The position numbers and the translations under genes were made by a program. Positions 34,291 to 44,155 of a DNA stretch of 64,000 nucleotides are shown here, one piece after another. Each line of letters opens with the position of its first letter. Positions within the stretch are counted from its first letter, which is position 1. Source of the stretch: Fallopia convolvulus (lineage: Eukaryota; Streptophyta; Magnoliopsida; Caryophyllales; Polygonaceae); NCBI GenBank assembly GCA_964016875.1, contig OZ024736.1, positions 4,958,001-5,022,000 of the forward strand, given 5' to 3'. The notes beneath the pieces are model-generated. The model ran no database searches, was not told the origin of the DNA, and saw only the letters and a list, made by a program, of their open reading frames with translations.

Positions 34291-34942
34291 CCTCGCCAGC
34301 GCCGTCGCCAACGCTAGCTCCGTGCCAACGTCCTCGCCAGCGCCCAGCTCCTCCCTCACCTCGCCAGCGCCGTCGCCAACGCTAGCTCCGTGCCAGCATC
34401 CTCGTCAGCGCCCAGCTCCGCGCCCTGACCTCTCCAGCGCCGTGTCTTTGCCTCGCCAGTGTCGCGCCAATCCTGTCGCGACACTTCGAGCACGGTCACG
34501 GACGACATATCTTTTTATAGTATTTTTTAGCATTGTTTCTAATTCCGAACATTACCATTCTTAGTTTTATGGTTTTAGTAAGTGAATTATGGGCCTTGCG
34601 TCGATGATTTACGGACTTGCGTCGATGGGCCTTGATCTACGCATCAACCCTAGGCGCGCCGTCCCTATTAGGGTTTTCTAGCTTGTTTTTGTGCCGCCTC
34701 CCTATATAAGGGGGCTTAGGCTATTGTTTTCAGCAACGCACATTAGGGTTTAATTCAAGTTGAGGTTGCTCCTTAATTTTACTCTCGTGCTTGCGCCGCC
34801 ACCCTTATTTGCCAACAAAGCTCTCGTGTTTTACATTTGTTCGTGTCATAATTCAATCAATCAAGTATAACGCTACGCTAATTCGAGACCTACTACTCAA
34901 GCCACCGATCGATCTGGAGCATCCCATACGAGGGACGCATCA
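33819..34942 (+). repeat. Element A 3' LTR
   Basis: This 1124-bp LTR has TATATAA at 34703-34709. It holds about three copies of a GC-rich unit of about 72 bp (34224-34440) where the 5' LTR has about one, plus a short extra segment near 33926-33946. Confidence 0.9.
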
Positions 34943-34947
34943 CTATC

Positions 34948-35514
34948 TCTCATATCAAAAATGTGTCAAAATGCTTAAGCATAAAGCACTTGTTCTAGGC
35001 ACCAAGATCCAAAAGGCCAAGATCCCCTTCCTTAACTCCTCGGCATACAAATGTCCATTCACCTAACATAAGGACTTTTCCAAAGAAAACTCTACATGTA
35101 CCAATCAAGCTAGTAAGGACGACGGAGGGCACCAGCAAAATAGAGAGCCAAAACCCTTCGCATCCTTGGAGGACCGACACAATCAATTCCCTTCTCCAAG
35201 CAAAAGAGATGCTCTTCTTACCCCAAGCATTAAGGTAACCACTAATCTTATCAAGTAAGGGCTTGTAATTCATGACCCGAAGACCGTGGGGACTTAACGG
35301 GATGCCCAAATACTGAAAAGAAAACACTCCCTCCTTAAACTCGGTGGCGGCGAGAATGGGCCCTCTCTCGTGTCCCGACACCGAGGAAAGAAATATAGAG
35401 GACTTCCCCACATTCACACACAGTTCTGACGTCAACTTAAACCTCTCCAAACACCCCATAAGCACTCTAACAGGAGAGACAATACTCTCCGGGCCCTTAA
35501 GAGGCATTTTATTA
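34948..35514 (-). pseudogene. LINE-B ORF2, RT C-terminal part
   Basis: The frame 35507-34995 reads FKLTSELCVNVGKSSIF, GVFSFQYLGIPLSPHGLRV and SFAWRRELIVSVLQG, the region after the FADD motif in plant L1 reverse transcriptases. It continues, across element A, at 14760. It begins abruptly next to the 3' end of LINE-C, so it is 5'-truncated or was itself interrupted. Confidence 0.8.
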
Positions 35515-35528
35515 ATAAGTAAAAATAG

Positions 35529-35690
35529 TAGTCATGGCCATATGAGCGGGCCGGCCCGACCCAGCCCGGGCCACGGGCCGGGCCCGGGTCCGAAAATCAA
35601 AGTTCGACCCGGCCCGACCTGCTTCAACCCGGTGGTGTACCGAGCCGGTCCTGGGTCCGGATTCCCTAGCCTAGCGCGTGACCATGCCTA
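35529..35690. mobile_element. hAT-like MITE, 162 bp, GC-rich core
   Basis: The ends TAGTCATGGCCA and (reverse complement) TAGGCATGGTCA are imperfect inverted repeats. The flanking 8-mers AAAAATAG (35521-35528) and AAAAAGAG (35691-35698) match at 7 of 8 positions, the TSD size of hAT elements. The core is very rich in GGCCCGGG-type sequence, as I recall for plant hAT MITEs. It inserted into the 3' end of LINE-C. Confidence 0.65.
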
Positions 35691-35698
35691 AAAAAGAG

Positions 35699-35931
35699 GG
35701 CTAAATAATCAGTAAACGGGGGATAGTTCGACCTCTTACATCATCAAACAGTAATAAAGAAATCCCTCAGGCGGGGAAAGTAATACATGAAGTCCTATAG
35801 GAAAGCAGAAAGAAGTAGACGCGCGGTGATCGACAACCTTATTCGCCTCTCGATACACATGACGGAATTAGATCGACCAATCCCTCATAAAAAACCTTGG
35901 CATTGTTTCACCAGGCCGAACAAGGGGTCAC
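35699..35931 (-). pseudogene. LINE-C RNase H domain, C-terminal part and 3' end
   Basis: On the minus strand this reads AMPRFFMRDWSI, FRHVYREANKVVDHRAS and FPIGLHVLLSPPEG, the end of the RNase H domain that follows RT in many plant LINEs. The N-terminal part is at 63540-64000, beyond element D. The 3' untranslated end crosses the MITE and finishes near 35515 with ATTAATAAAA. Confidence 0.7.
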
Positions 35932-36820
35932 TGTAACACCCCCTTCCTACCCTGGAGGTATTACCGCCAATAACCCCGATTAAGACTAAACCGAAGCTAC
36001 TCAAGGCTTTAAACTGACTGAACAAACTAAAAACAAGGTAAATGAACCATTTGAAAACCTAACAAACTTAAGTTGAATATTACAGCGGAAAAACACGTAA
36101 AAGGTCTTATACAAACATTAACTTAAATGAATAAATAAATAGAACAACCTTCTATTTAAACAAAATCTTCGTCAAGTCTTCCTTGAGTTCTTATTTCTGA
36201 AACTCAGCTTCGCTTTGAAGTAGTTCAATCATGATCTTCACTCAAGTATAGCCATTGGAAACCTTTCTTCAACTTCTGGAGCTTCAAACATGTGAATCCG
36301 CCTCTTGAATCAACTTCCAAGAAGAACCTGATGTGTCGTAAACCAACGGTGGATACCAGCCGACCATATAAAAGAAAAGAAGATGGACGGGTTAGTCTAA
36401 TGATAGACTAGCAAGCGGAGAATCTAACTTGGTTCTTATGGTTGTAACTAAACATATTGGCATCCAAATCTGAATAGACTCGAATTATGATCCAACAGTT
36501 AGCAGTCTTATAGAGAATAAGAAGGAGACTCGCATAATCAAGAGAGAGAACACCACCGCCTGTGGTTTCTTTTAAGAAGCATAAACAATTTTTGGGAACT
36601 CATATTAATCACATAAAATTTTGAAAAGCCTCCATCGACTATTCAGATTAACTTAATACAAGTTTGATTAAGAATCATTCATAACCGGAAGCAAGAATGG
36701 TTATCGAATAGACTAACCATTCGGGTACATTAATGTGCCTAACGCACATATCTTGTATTACTTTCAAAAAAGTTCACAAACAAGTTGACAACTTTTAATC
36801 GGCTCGAACTACTGCCGATG

Positions 36821-37195
36821 GAACACAATATTATCGAAGTCAGAGGGCCTGTTTCATCCTTGAACAACGAATATCACTGGTCCCAATGATGGAGAGATTA
36901 GAGGGCCTGTTTCATCCATAATCCACTACCAACACATATTGTATAGAACACAATACTATCGAGGTCAGAGGGCATATTTCATCCTTGAACAACGAATAGT
37001 ACGGGTCCCAATGATGGAGAGATTAGAGGGTCTGTTTCATCCATAATCCACTACCAACACATATTGAATAGAACACAATACTATCGATGTCAGAGGACAT
37101 ATTTCATCCTTGAACAACGAATAGTACGGGTCCCAATGATGGAGAGATTAGAGAGCCTGTTTCATCCATAATCCACTACCAACACATATTGAATA
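36821..37195. repeat. Three tandem 125-bp repeats in the left LTR of D
   Basis: Units start GAACACAATA at 36821, 36946 and 37071. Each unit contains two related halves with GAGGGCCTGTTTCATCC-type text about 60 bp apart. The right LTR has the same three units. Confidence 0.9.
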
Positions 37196-38365
37196 GATGC
37201 ACTTAGCTAGAATGCATAGTCACCCCTCAAGTATTAGGGGATCAATATTGATACTGCCTAATATGAGTTTTAAAGAGATGCTTCCGAGACTAAGCTCACG
37301 TCCCTGAACTAGGTTAATCCATATCAATGTCTTAGCATGAGACAACTAAACATACAAGGTCAAATACAACAGACCTAAATCCAATTCTAGCGCGAAACTG
37401 AATGAATAACAATATGGTCATTATTTCTAACAAAACAACAACCTATCATATTTTATTAATCATACAAGTTGTTCCCAATGTAAATATTAAATGGGATTCA
37501 ATTCCTCATTTAATAACAATAACGCAAGAGAGAATCGTCCACTTGCCTTAGAAGGCGTGCTCAACGTCTTTAACAATTCCAACAGTAATATTTATCATCA
37601 ACCTGACAAATATAAAAAAAGGATTTCTCAGCAACGAGCTCACAGAAACACTTCTTAGTTGTATTCTCAACTCCTACAACTTCCTAATCGATAAACGATT
37701 TAATTTCTGAATATCAATATATAATAAATCCTTAGTTATCATGTTTCAAGGAGCCATCTTGGCGGAATTATAACTAATTATCCGCTTCACTTTTGAAACA
37801 ACTTTCTAAATGAAAAGTGTTCCTCAATAACACTTCTTAAAGGTTACCAAATCTCGGATCAAACTGATTAACAACGAATCCCGATTAATTATCCGAAGTC
37901 CTTTACTTGCCAATCGATACCCAAAACTTGTCTTCGCTATAACGGAAGATCCGGACGTCCGTTTCCCAAGCGGTTTGAACCTGTGGGACCGTATCAACGT
38001 CAAGATTATAAAAATCATAAATTTAATTAGCAAAGTGGAACCGAAAGGCCCTTACGGTGGCTCCACAATCAACCCGCTAATTAATTTCGATCGTATATAC
38101 CTTCACTCGAGCCCATGGATCGTTTGGCTCGATCCCCGAGCCCAAGGGTGGTCGAGTACTTCCCGGCGGCAGCACCTTGCTAGGGATGGTGGTCGGATGA
38201 GTTGGGGGTCGCCGGCGGCGTTGCATAACATGGCGAAGAAGATAATCGGCGGTGAAGCTCTTTCCTCCCGAACCAGTTGTTCCGAGCGGATCTCTCGCTG
38301 GTTTTGGCCTCCTCTTGCAGCCGCTCAAGCCTAGAAATTTAAAGAGGAAGAAGAAGGAGAGGTGG

Positions 38366-38960
38366 TGATGCGACTCTGCCCTAGCTCGGACCCAGCTCCG
38401 ACTGACCCGAGACGGCCTAGACCTTGGAGACCCCCTTGGCTTAGGACTTAGTCTTGTATTATGTTATTATTTATATTTCCGTCATTTCCATTTTAGGCGT
38501 GTGTTCCGTTCTTATAGAATGGGCTAGCCTTGTTATTTTCCTTTCTAGCTAGTTTCCATATTTAGTATGTTGTCATTTCCCTTTCTAGCTAGTTTCCTTT
38601 TTTAGTAAGTTGTCTTATTGGGCCAGGAGTCGTTGGGCTTTGTTTGCATACAAACCCTAGGCGCCTCTCCCTTGCTAGACTAGGGTTTCATGGTTTTCCT
38701 CTATATAAAGGAGCCACGCCCCATTGTAATCCTCACGTCAAATTGAGCCAAGTTATAGTAGAGTCGAGTTTCCTCCTTATTTGGCCCGACGTCACCCCGA
38801 TTACGTTTTAGTCCTTTACCTTGCCCCACCCTCGTTCCGACGAGCATTAGAGGCCCGCGAGTCCACTTTGTGGTCTCGTATTTATCCGGTTACTTATTGT
38901 CGGAGAAGATCCGGACGTTTCGAGCCTAGATCCGTCCCTTGCCAATCGAGGGTCACATCA
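38366..38960 (+). repeat. Element C 5' LTR
   Basis: 595 bp, with TATATAAA at 38702-38709. It matches 40609-41203 closely. Bases 38974-39602 form the leader, ending in an A-run just before the first ATG. Confidence 0.92.
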
Positions 38961-39602
38961 GTGGTATCAGAGCTTAGGCGGTTCGAACGGTTCCTTCTCC
39001 GTCCCTACAAAAAAAATCGAAGTCGAGACTTCTGTCCAGATTTTCGAAAAAAAAATATTTTTTTCTGCAATTTTCTTCCAGAATCTTGTAGGTCTTTTCG
39101 ATACGAGTCCCGGCATATAAAATTTGCCCAAATCGGACGTCGTTTGCCCCTCGAAAAGGCCGAAATACCAACAAAACGCGCGAGTCCGGCGCCCAGCCAG
39201 CAGCATAGTGCCAGGATCCGAGTCCCGGCAAAGTCCTAGCGCAGCAGTCTCGCGCAGACCAGCGTGCCAGATCCGAGTCCTGGCGCAGTCCCGGCGTCGC
39301 ACCAGCAGGAGCAAGGCAGCGCGCCACCGCGCCGAAGGATCCAGCGCCGCAAGTCCCCATGCCAGCCTATTTTTTTTCGGAAACCTTAGATCTTTCCGAA
39401 GATTGTATTGGTTGTGATTTGGAAGCATACATTTTGTTATCTTATTTTATTTTTATTTATTTTTGAATTTATCCTTTTGTAAAAGATCTTAATTATAAAA
39501 GATCTTCTAGTTACTTTTATTTTTAGGATAGATTTATTATTTTCCGTTTTTAACGGGATCTTTCGGATTGTGGAAGATCTCGTAATATTGTAAAAAAAAA
39601 AA

Positions 39603-40694
39603 ATGAGAGCCAAGCCATGTCTTGGTCTTGCTCGGTCGTATGGGACGATTCAGACTCTTGGGATCGGCCTCGTCGACGAGTCAACACTCGTCCCTATAAG
39701 CCGCTTCCGAGGGACGATCCGGATTGGATCCCACCATATCGACTCCCGGAGAACCAGGCCCGCTATTACGGCGAAACTCCAAAACCCCGACGTCGATCAT
39801 ACGTTGAACGGGATTGGAGTCTGCCACCTCGGCGCCCGAATCCCAATACGAAATTGGAGTCTGCCACCTCGGCGCACGCGTACCCAATACGATGAGCGGG
39901 ATTTGAGTTCGCCGCCTCGACGACCACGTCCTGGAGACCGCACCCCGGAGGCCCCAAGGTCTCCCCCGGCCCGCGCTCAAACCATTCATTTGAGTCGTGG
40001 ACCGCCGGTACCGGTCCCTAGCGCCAGCACTCCGACCCTCTCCGAGAACCAACGGCGCACACACTACGCCATGACCGCGGAGCAACGGATCGCAGAGCTC
40101 GAGCACCTTCTTGCCGAGGCCAATCGAGAGTCTCAACCGTGGACGGCACCCCACGTGCCGAGACACGAGTCGAGCCCAGTGACATCGGCACCAATGCCTA
40201 ACGAGGTCCTCACCGAGGTCCCTAGCGAGGTCTTCTTTGAGGTCCCTAGCGAGGTCATCGTCGAGGTCCCTAGCGAGGTCCCAAGCGAGGTCCTCCCTGA
40301 GGTCCCTAGCGAGGTCTTCTTTGAGGTCCCTAGCGAGGTCATCGTCGAGGTCCCTAGCGAGGTCCTTCGCGAGGTCCCAAGCGAGGTCCTCCACGAGATC
40401 CTTCACGAGGTCCTTCCCGAAGTTCTTCCCGAAGTCCTTCCCGAGGCCAACGCTGCCATCGAGCTCAAGCTCGCGCCTGCCCTTGTGTCGACACCACATT
40501 TATTCGAGACTACACATGTCGATGGCAAGGCTTTGTTGAGACTGTCGCCTTCTTCCCTTGTCCGACACACGTCGAAGCGAGGACGCTTCGAAGCTAAGCG
40601 GGGGAGAATGATGCGACTCTGCCCTAGCTCGGTCCCAGCTCCGACGGACCCGAGACAGCCTAGACCTTGGAGACCCCCTTGGCTTAGGACTTAG
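39603..40694 (+). CDS. Element C gag-like protein with tetrapeptide repeats
   Basis: A 363-codon frame starts at the ATG after an A-run and ends within the 3' LTR. In its first 80 codons the matching gag-like text (DDPDWIPPYRLPENQARYY) lies in a second frame open from 39617, so a frameshift near 39890 seems likely. The main frame then reads MTAEQRIAELEHLLAEANRES, resembling ARIQELERLLAESQAQS of element A gag. About 19 tandem E-V-x-x tetrapeptides follow (EVPS, EVFF, EVIV; 40203-40445). There is no zinc knuckle and no gag core. Whether it is translated is unknown. Confidence 0.55.
   Translation: MRAKPCLGLARSYGTIQTLGIGLVDESTLVPISRFRGTIRIGSHHIDSRRTRPAITAKLQNPDVDHTLNGIGVCHLGARIPIRNWSLPPRRTRTQYDERDLSSPPRRPRPGDRTPEAPRSPPARAQTIHLSRGPPVPVPSASTPTLSENQRRTHYAMTAEQRIAELEHLLAEANRESQPWTAPHVPRHESSPVTSAPMPNEVLTEVPSEVFFEVPSEVIVEVPSEVPSEVLPEVPSEVFFEVPSEVIVEVPSEVLREVPSEVLHEILHEVLPEVLPEVLPEANAAIELKLAPALVSTPHLFETTHVDGKALLRLSPSSLVRHTSKRGRFEAKRGRMMRLCPSSVPAPTDPRQPRPWRPPWLRT
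40203..40445 (+). repeat. 12-bp coding minisatellite of element C
   Basis: GAGGTCCCTAGC and variants repeat about 19-20 times with no change of phase. A higher-order pattern (PS-FF-PS-IV) recurs. Because the unit is a multiple of three and lacks stops, several other frames are also open here, including long ones on the minus strand. Confidence 0.9.
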
Positions 40695-41203
40695 TCTTGT
40701 ATTATGTTATTATTTATATTTTCGTCATTTCCATTTTAGGCGTGTGTTCCGTTCTTATAAAATGGGCTAGCCTTGTTATTTCCCTTTCTAGCTAGTTTCC
40801 ATATTTAGTATGTTGTCATTTCCCTTTCTAGCTATTTTCCTTTTTTAGTAAGTTGTCTTATTGGGCCAGGAGTCGTTGGGCTTTGTTTGCATACAAACCC
40901 TAGGCGCCTCTCCCTTGCTAGACTAGGGTTTCATGGTTCTCCTCTATATAAAGGAGCCATGCCCCATTGTAATCCTCATGTCAAATTGAGCCAAGTTATA
41001 GTAGAGTCGAGTTTTCTCCTTATTTGGCCCGGCATCACCCCGATTACGTTTTAGTCCTTTACCTCGCCCCACCCTCGTTCCGACGAGCATTAGAGGCCCG
41101 CGAGTCCACTTTGTGGTCTCGTATTTATCCGGTTACTTATTGTCGGAGAAGATCCGGACGTTTCGAGCCTAGATCCGTCCCTTGCCAATCGAGGGTCACA
41201 TCA
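40609..41203 (+). repeat. Element C 3' LTR
   Basis: 595 bp, with TATATAAA at 40945-40952. The gag-like frame ends inside it at 40694. Confidence 0.92.
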
Positions 41204-41813
41204 GGTGGTGGAGGAGATGGAGGTGTATGGGGCGGAGAAGATTGCCGGCGGTGGAGAGATTCAATTCTCTCGAGACCCTCATCGTTCGTCCAAACTCTTT
41301 TCAAACAAAAAGTAGACTGACGAGGCTGAATAGATATGCATAGTGAAATTCTTCCTCTTTGTTTCCTTACTAACTAAGACATATGAGAGGCGGTTTAAAA
41401 ACTAAACCCGTCTCGGAACGGGACTCGCGTTAAAGCGGTAAAATTATGTACCTCGGGTGGAAAAACTTACTAAACGAAAAACGTCCCGTAAATTATGTAG
41501 ACCAATAAAAATCAATTTTCCATGATTTTATCATGCTAAATTTAATTTTTAAGGCTTCCGTTTTGCATTTTAAATCCTTTCCGTTACATAATTAAAAAGA
41601 CGGTTTATCCAATAAATATTCTTTTTCCACCGAAAAATCCTAGAATTCACACCGATCCATAAAATCATTTCTTTGTGATTTTAGGATATCACCAAGAATT
41701 TTCTAGGATTTAATCTCCAACAAAATATTGGATTAAGCGTTAAAATGAACAAAAAGGTTAAAAGGATATCCGAGAAAAATTCAAAAATATCCTCAAAAAC
41801 CGCAGTTATTACA

Positions 41814-44155
41814 TTAGTACCCCCTTAAAAATGGTTTCGTCCTCGAAACCAAGGAGAACTCAAATAACAAGGAAGGATAGTATAAGCACACAAAACCACT
41901 ACAAACCTATACAGAAGTTTGTAGTACCCCCTTAAAAAACATATTGTTACTTCTGCACCAAGCACAATCACCCATTGCTTAGTTACCAAACTTCTTCTTT
42001 ACAACGTTCATTAACTTTGGAAAATGACTCGGCATTTCCCGTCTAGTTTCTCAAGTCTTTTCTTTACCTCCATTTATAGGCCAAGGTAGCCTAATCAAAG
42101 GTAATTTTTTTTTCACGATTCAACCTGGCCTTTCTTCACAGGTGTCATTTGGTTGAATATCCATCTCATTATTGTTGAGTACATGAGATAGATCGAACGT
42201 ATACTATCAACGAAAACATTACAGATAGAATGCACTGAAGGTGGCAATGCCAACCGATAAACAAGCTTATCCTGCATAGCAAGCATTTACGTTGTCTTGC
42301 TTTCCTCAGCGGAATATGCCTTTCAAGGCGGATACCAGAACAAAAATGTTGTTTCTTACAATGAACTTAACATGCTCTCGCTTTAGCACAACACACAATT
42401 GTTGTCGCTTTTGAGCAGTTAACACCCTTGAACATGTTAGTGCGATATCAGTTGTTGTTCTCATGGCCAAGTCTAGCCCATGAAGAATCTTGTCAGTATT
42501 ATCATTCCAACAAATTGACAACTAACACTTCTGGCTTTATAAAGCCTTAAAAAGAGTCATTTTCTTTATCGTGAATTCAAAATTCTTGTATGTGAATTCA
42601 CTCAAACTCAAACTACCATTCCAACTCGTGTGGAATCCAAAATACATGTCCTCGGGAATTTGAATTTGTTTCCTTGCATTGTTCATCACTTTAATGAAGG
42701 AAGCTTGCGCTAAAATTCAATTTACTCTACAAAGCTTGATGTTACTTCTTTCAAAACTTTGACATGAACCACCCATCTCAATCAGAGATAATAATCTTCG
42801 GAGTTTTATTAAGATGAAAAACTTCATGCATGAACACCTCAGCTAACTTCTGTACTCTTTAAGTCATCTTAAATGTATTAGAAAGAGCACTCTAGATGAG
42901 TTTCTTAACAACCTCATATTGCATTTCTCTTTCATTAAGTCTTAAACGACTAATGACAAGAATCCATTGTAACATCTTCCCACTTCCATTCCGAAACATG
43001 AAGAGACTATAACATTTCATCTGATCTTCTATGCTCAATCAGGACTTCCAAACAAACCAAACACATCAAACAAACTCGGTGACATTTCGCTTCATGTCAG
43101 GCCATCATTATCTCAAATCCTTATACATTTACTTGTTCCAGGATGAACTAATTAAGCAAATAAATATGCTTCCTTTGAAATAAGCTTTCAAAGCTCATCA
43201 ACAACAGATACTCATAAACAGTTTCAAAACCAAGCAACCTATAATCTTGAATAAATCCCGATGTCTTACCTTCTTGATCTTCTTCATTGATCTTAAACAA
43301 TATTACTTTTCCATACTACTTTTCCTTGATTTGGTCAACAAATTTTGAATAGAATCCTAGGGAATTCACACAACCTTGTTGTCATCCAAACTAAACCTTT
43401 AGTCCTTCTCAAATTAGTTTCTTTACAAGGATTACTTAAAATCCTTACTCAATTTCCTTTTTGAGATAAAATCTCAGTATTACTTTAACCAAGAATATGA
43501 GACTTATCCAACACATGACAAGATAATAACCTATCTTATCAATCCTTTACATCCTTTTCTCAACCAAAACTCAGCTTGAGCATACTGACATCCAAAAGTA
43601 GTTATCTCTCTCAACTACTTCAAACTACACTCTTACGCATTACTATACCAACATATTGGACAATAATACCTTTAGTCCAATAATTTCCAACAAAATTGTC
43701 TTCATTGACAATTTTCAGTCTTTTTCATCAAAGAACTGTTTAGACTTCACTTAACATTTTGACTTGTTGAGTAACCTAACTCTTAGGATTAAAAACATAT
43801 CCTCACGTGTCCACTCTCTATATCCAACAATTTATCAGGCTGAGATTGAAAATCAATACTAATTTATATATCCAAACTCCAGACCCATTGGAGTTCTGCT
43901 TAAAGCCTCACTTGACTATCTTATCTCAAAAAGATTTAAGTTTTCAAGACAACATGAAAACAAATAACAACTAATGGAGAAATTAATAGTACATCCTTTA
44001 TTCCAAAGAAAGGATTACTACAATATCATTCCTTAGAAAGGGTTCCATTCCACGAGTCCATATCAACTTACTTTCAAAGACAATTTCGCTAAAAAGGCAA
44101 TGACCTTCTTAGGTCATGACGTCAACCAAGATGAATTACTAGCAAATGACCTTCT
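41814..44155 (-). other. Element D interior, 3' half, non-coding
   Basis: On the minus strand a polypurine tract (AAGGGGGTACTAA, around 41814-41830) abuts the 3' LTR, preceded by GTTTCGAGGACGAAAC. The rest is AT-rich with no recognisable gag or pol in any frame. Confidence 0.65.

Larger units (their letters stand above)
14766..34942 (+). mobile_element. Element A: CRM-like Ty3/gypsy chromovirus holding two nested insertions
   Basis: Both ends are TGATGCGACC...GACGCATCA with the perfect TSD CTATC (14761-14765 and 34943-34947). The order is 5' LTR, iMet-type PBS, gag, protease, RT, RNase H, integrase, polypurine tract, 3' LTR. It spans 20,177 bp. Removing solo LTR S2 (1383 bp) and element N (10,383 bp), each with one TSD copy, leaves roughly 8.4 kb, a normal size for the family. 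It landed inside LINE-B. The coding region is interrupted by stops and frameshifts. The RT and integrase blocks resemble those of element B in this window and, from memory, the CRM clade. Confidence 0.92.
38366..41203 (+). mobile_element. Element C: 2.8-kb non-autonomous LTR retrotransposon
   Basis: Two 595-bp LTRs (TGATGCGACTCTG...GGTCACATCA) enclose 1648 bp. The TSD is GGTGG (38361-38365 and 41204-41208), and the empty site is preserved in the other LTR of D near 62921. The iMet PBS TGGTATCAGAGC is at 38962-38973 and the polypurine run GCGGGGGAGAA ends at 40608. No protease, RT or integrase is present. The only coding capacity is one gag-like frame with a long 12-bp repeat. About 15 substitutions separate the LTRs by eye, so insertion was fairly recent. 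LTR layout and protein hints suggest kinship with element A. Confidence 0.92.
35932..41813 (-). repeat. Element D 3' LTR, interrupted by element C
   Basis: This pairs with 60454-63534. Without element C and one TSD it is 3039 bp. It lacks a stretch of about 27 bp present near 61750-61785 in the other copy. Open frames inside are incidental. Confidence 0.88.

Noticed and set aside
39681..40499. 272-codon minus-strand frame with LARDLDDDLARD repeats
   Set aside because: It is the antisense of the 12-bp repeat of element C, which leaves several frames open.
40237..40539. Arg/Ser-rich plus-strand frame that could pass for an RS-domain protein
   Set aside because: Another frame of the same 12-bp repeat; its start lies inside the repeat and it lacks any other domain.
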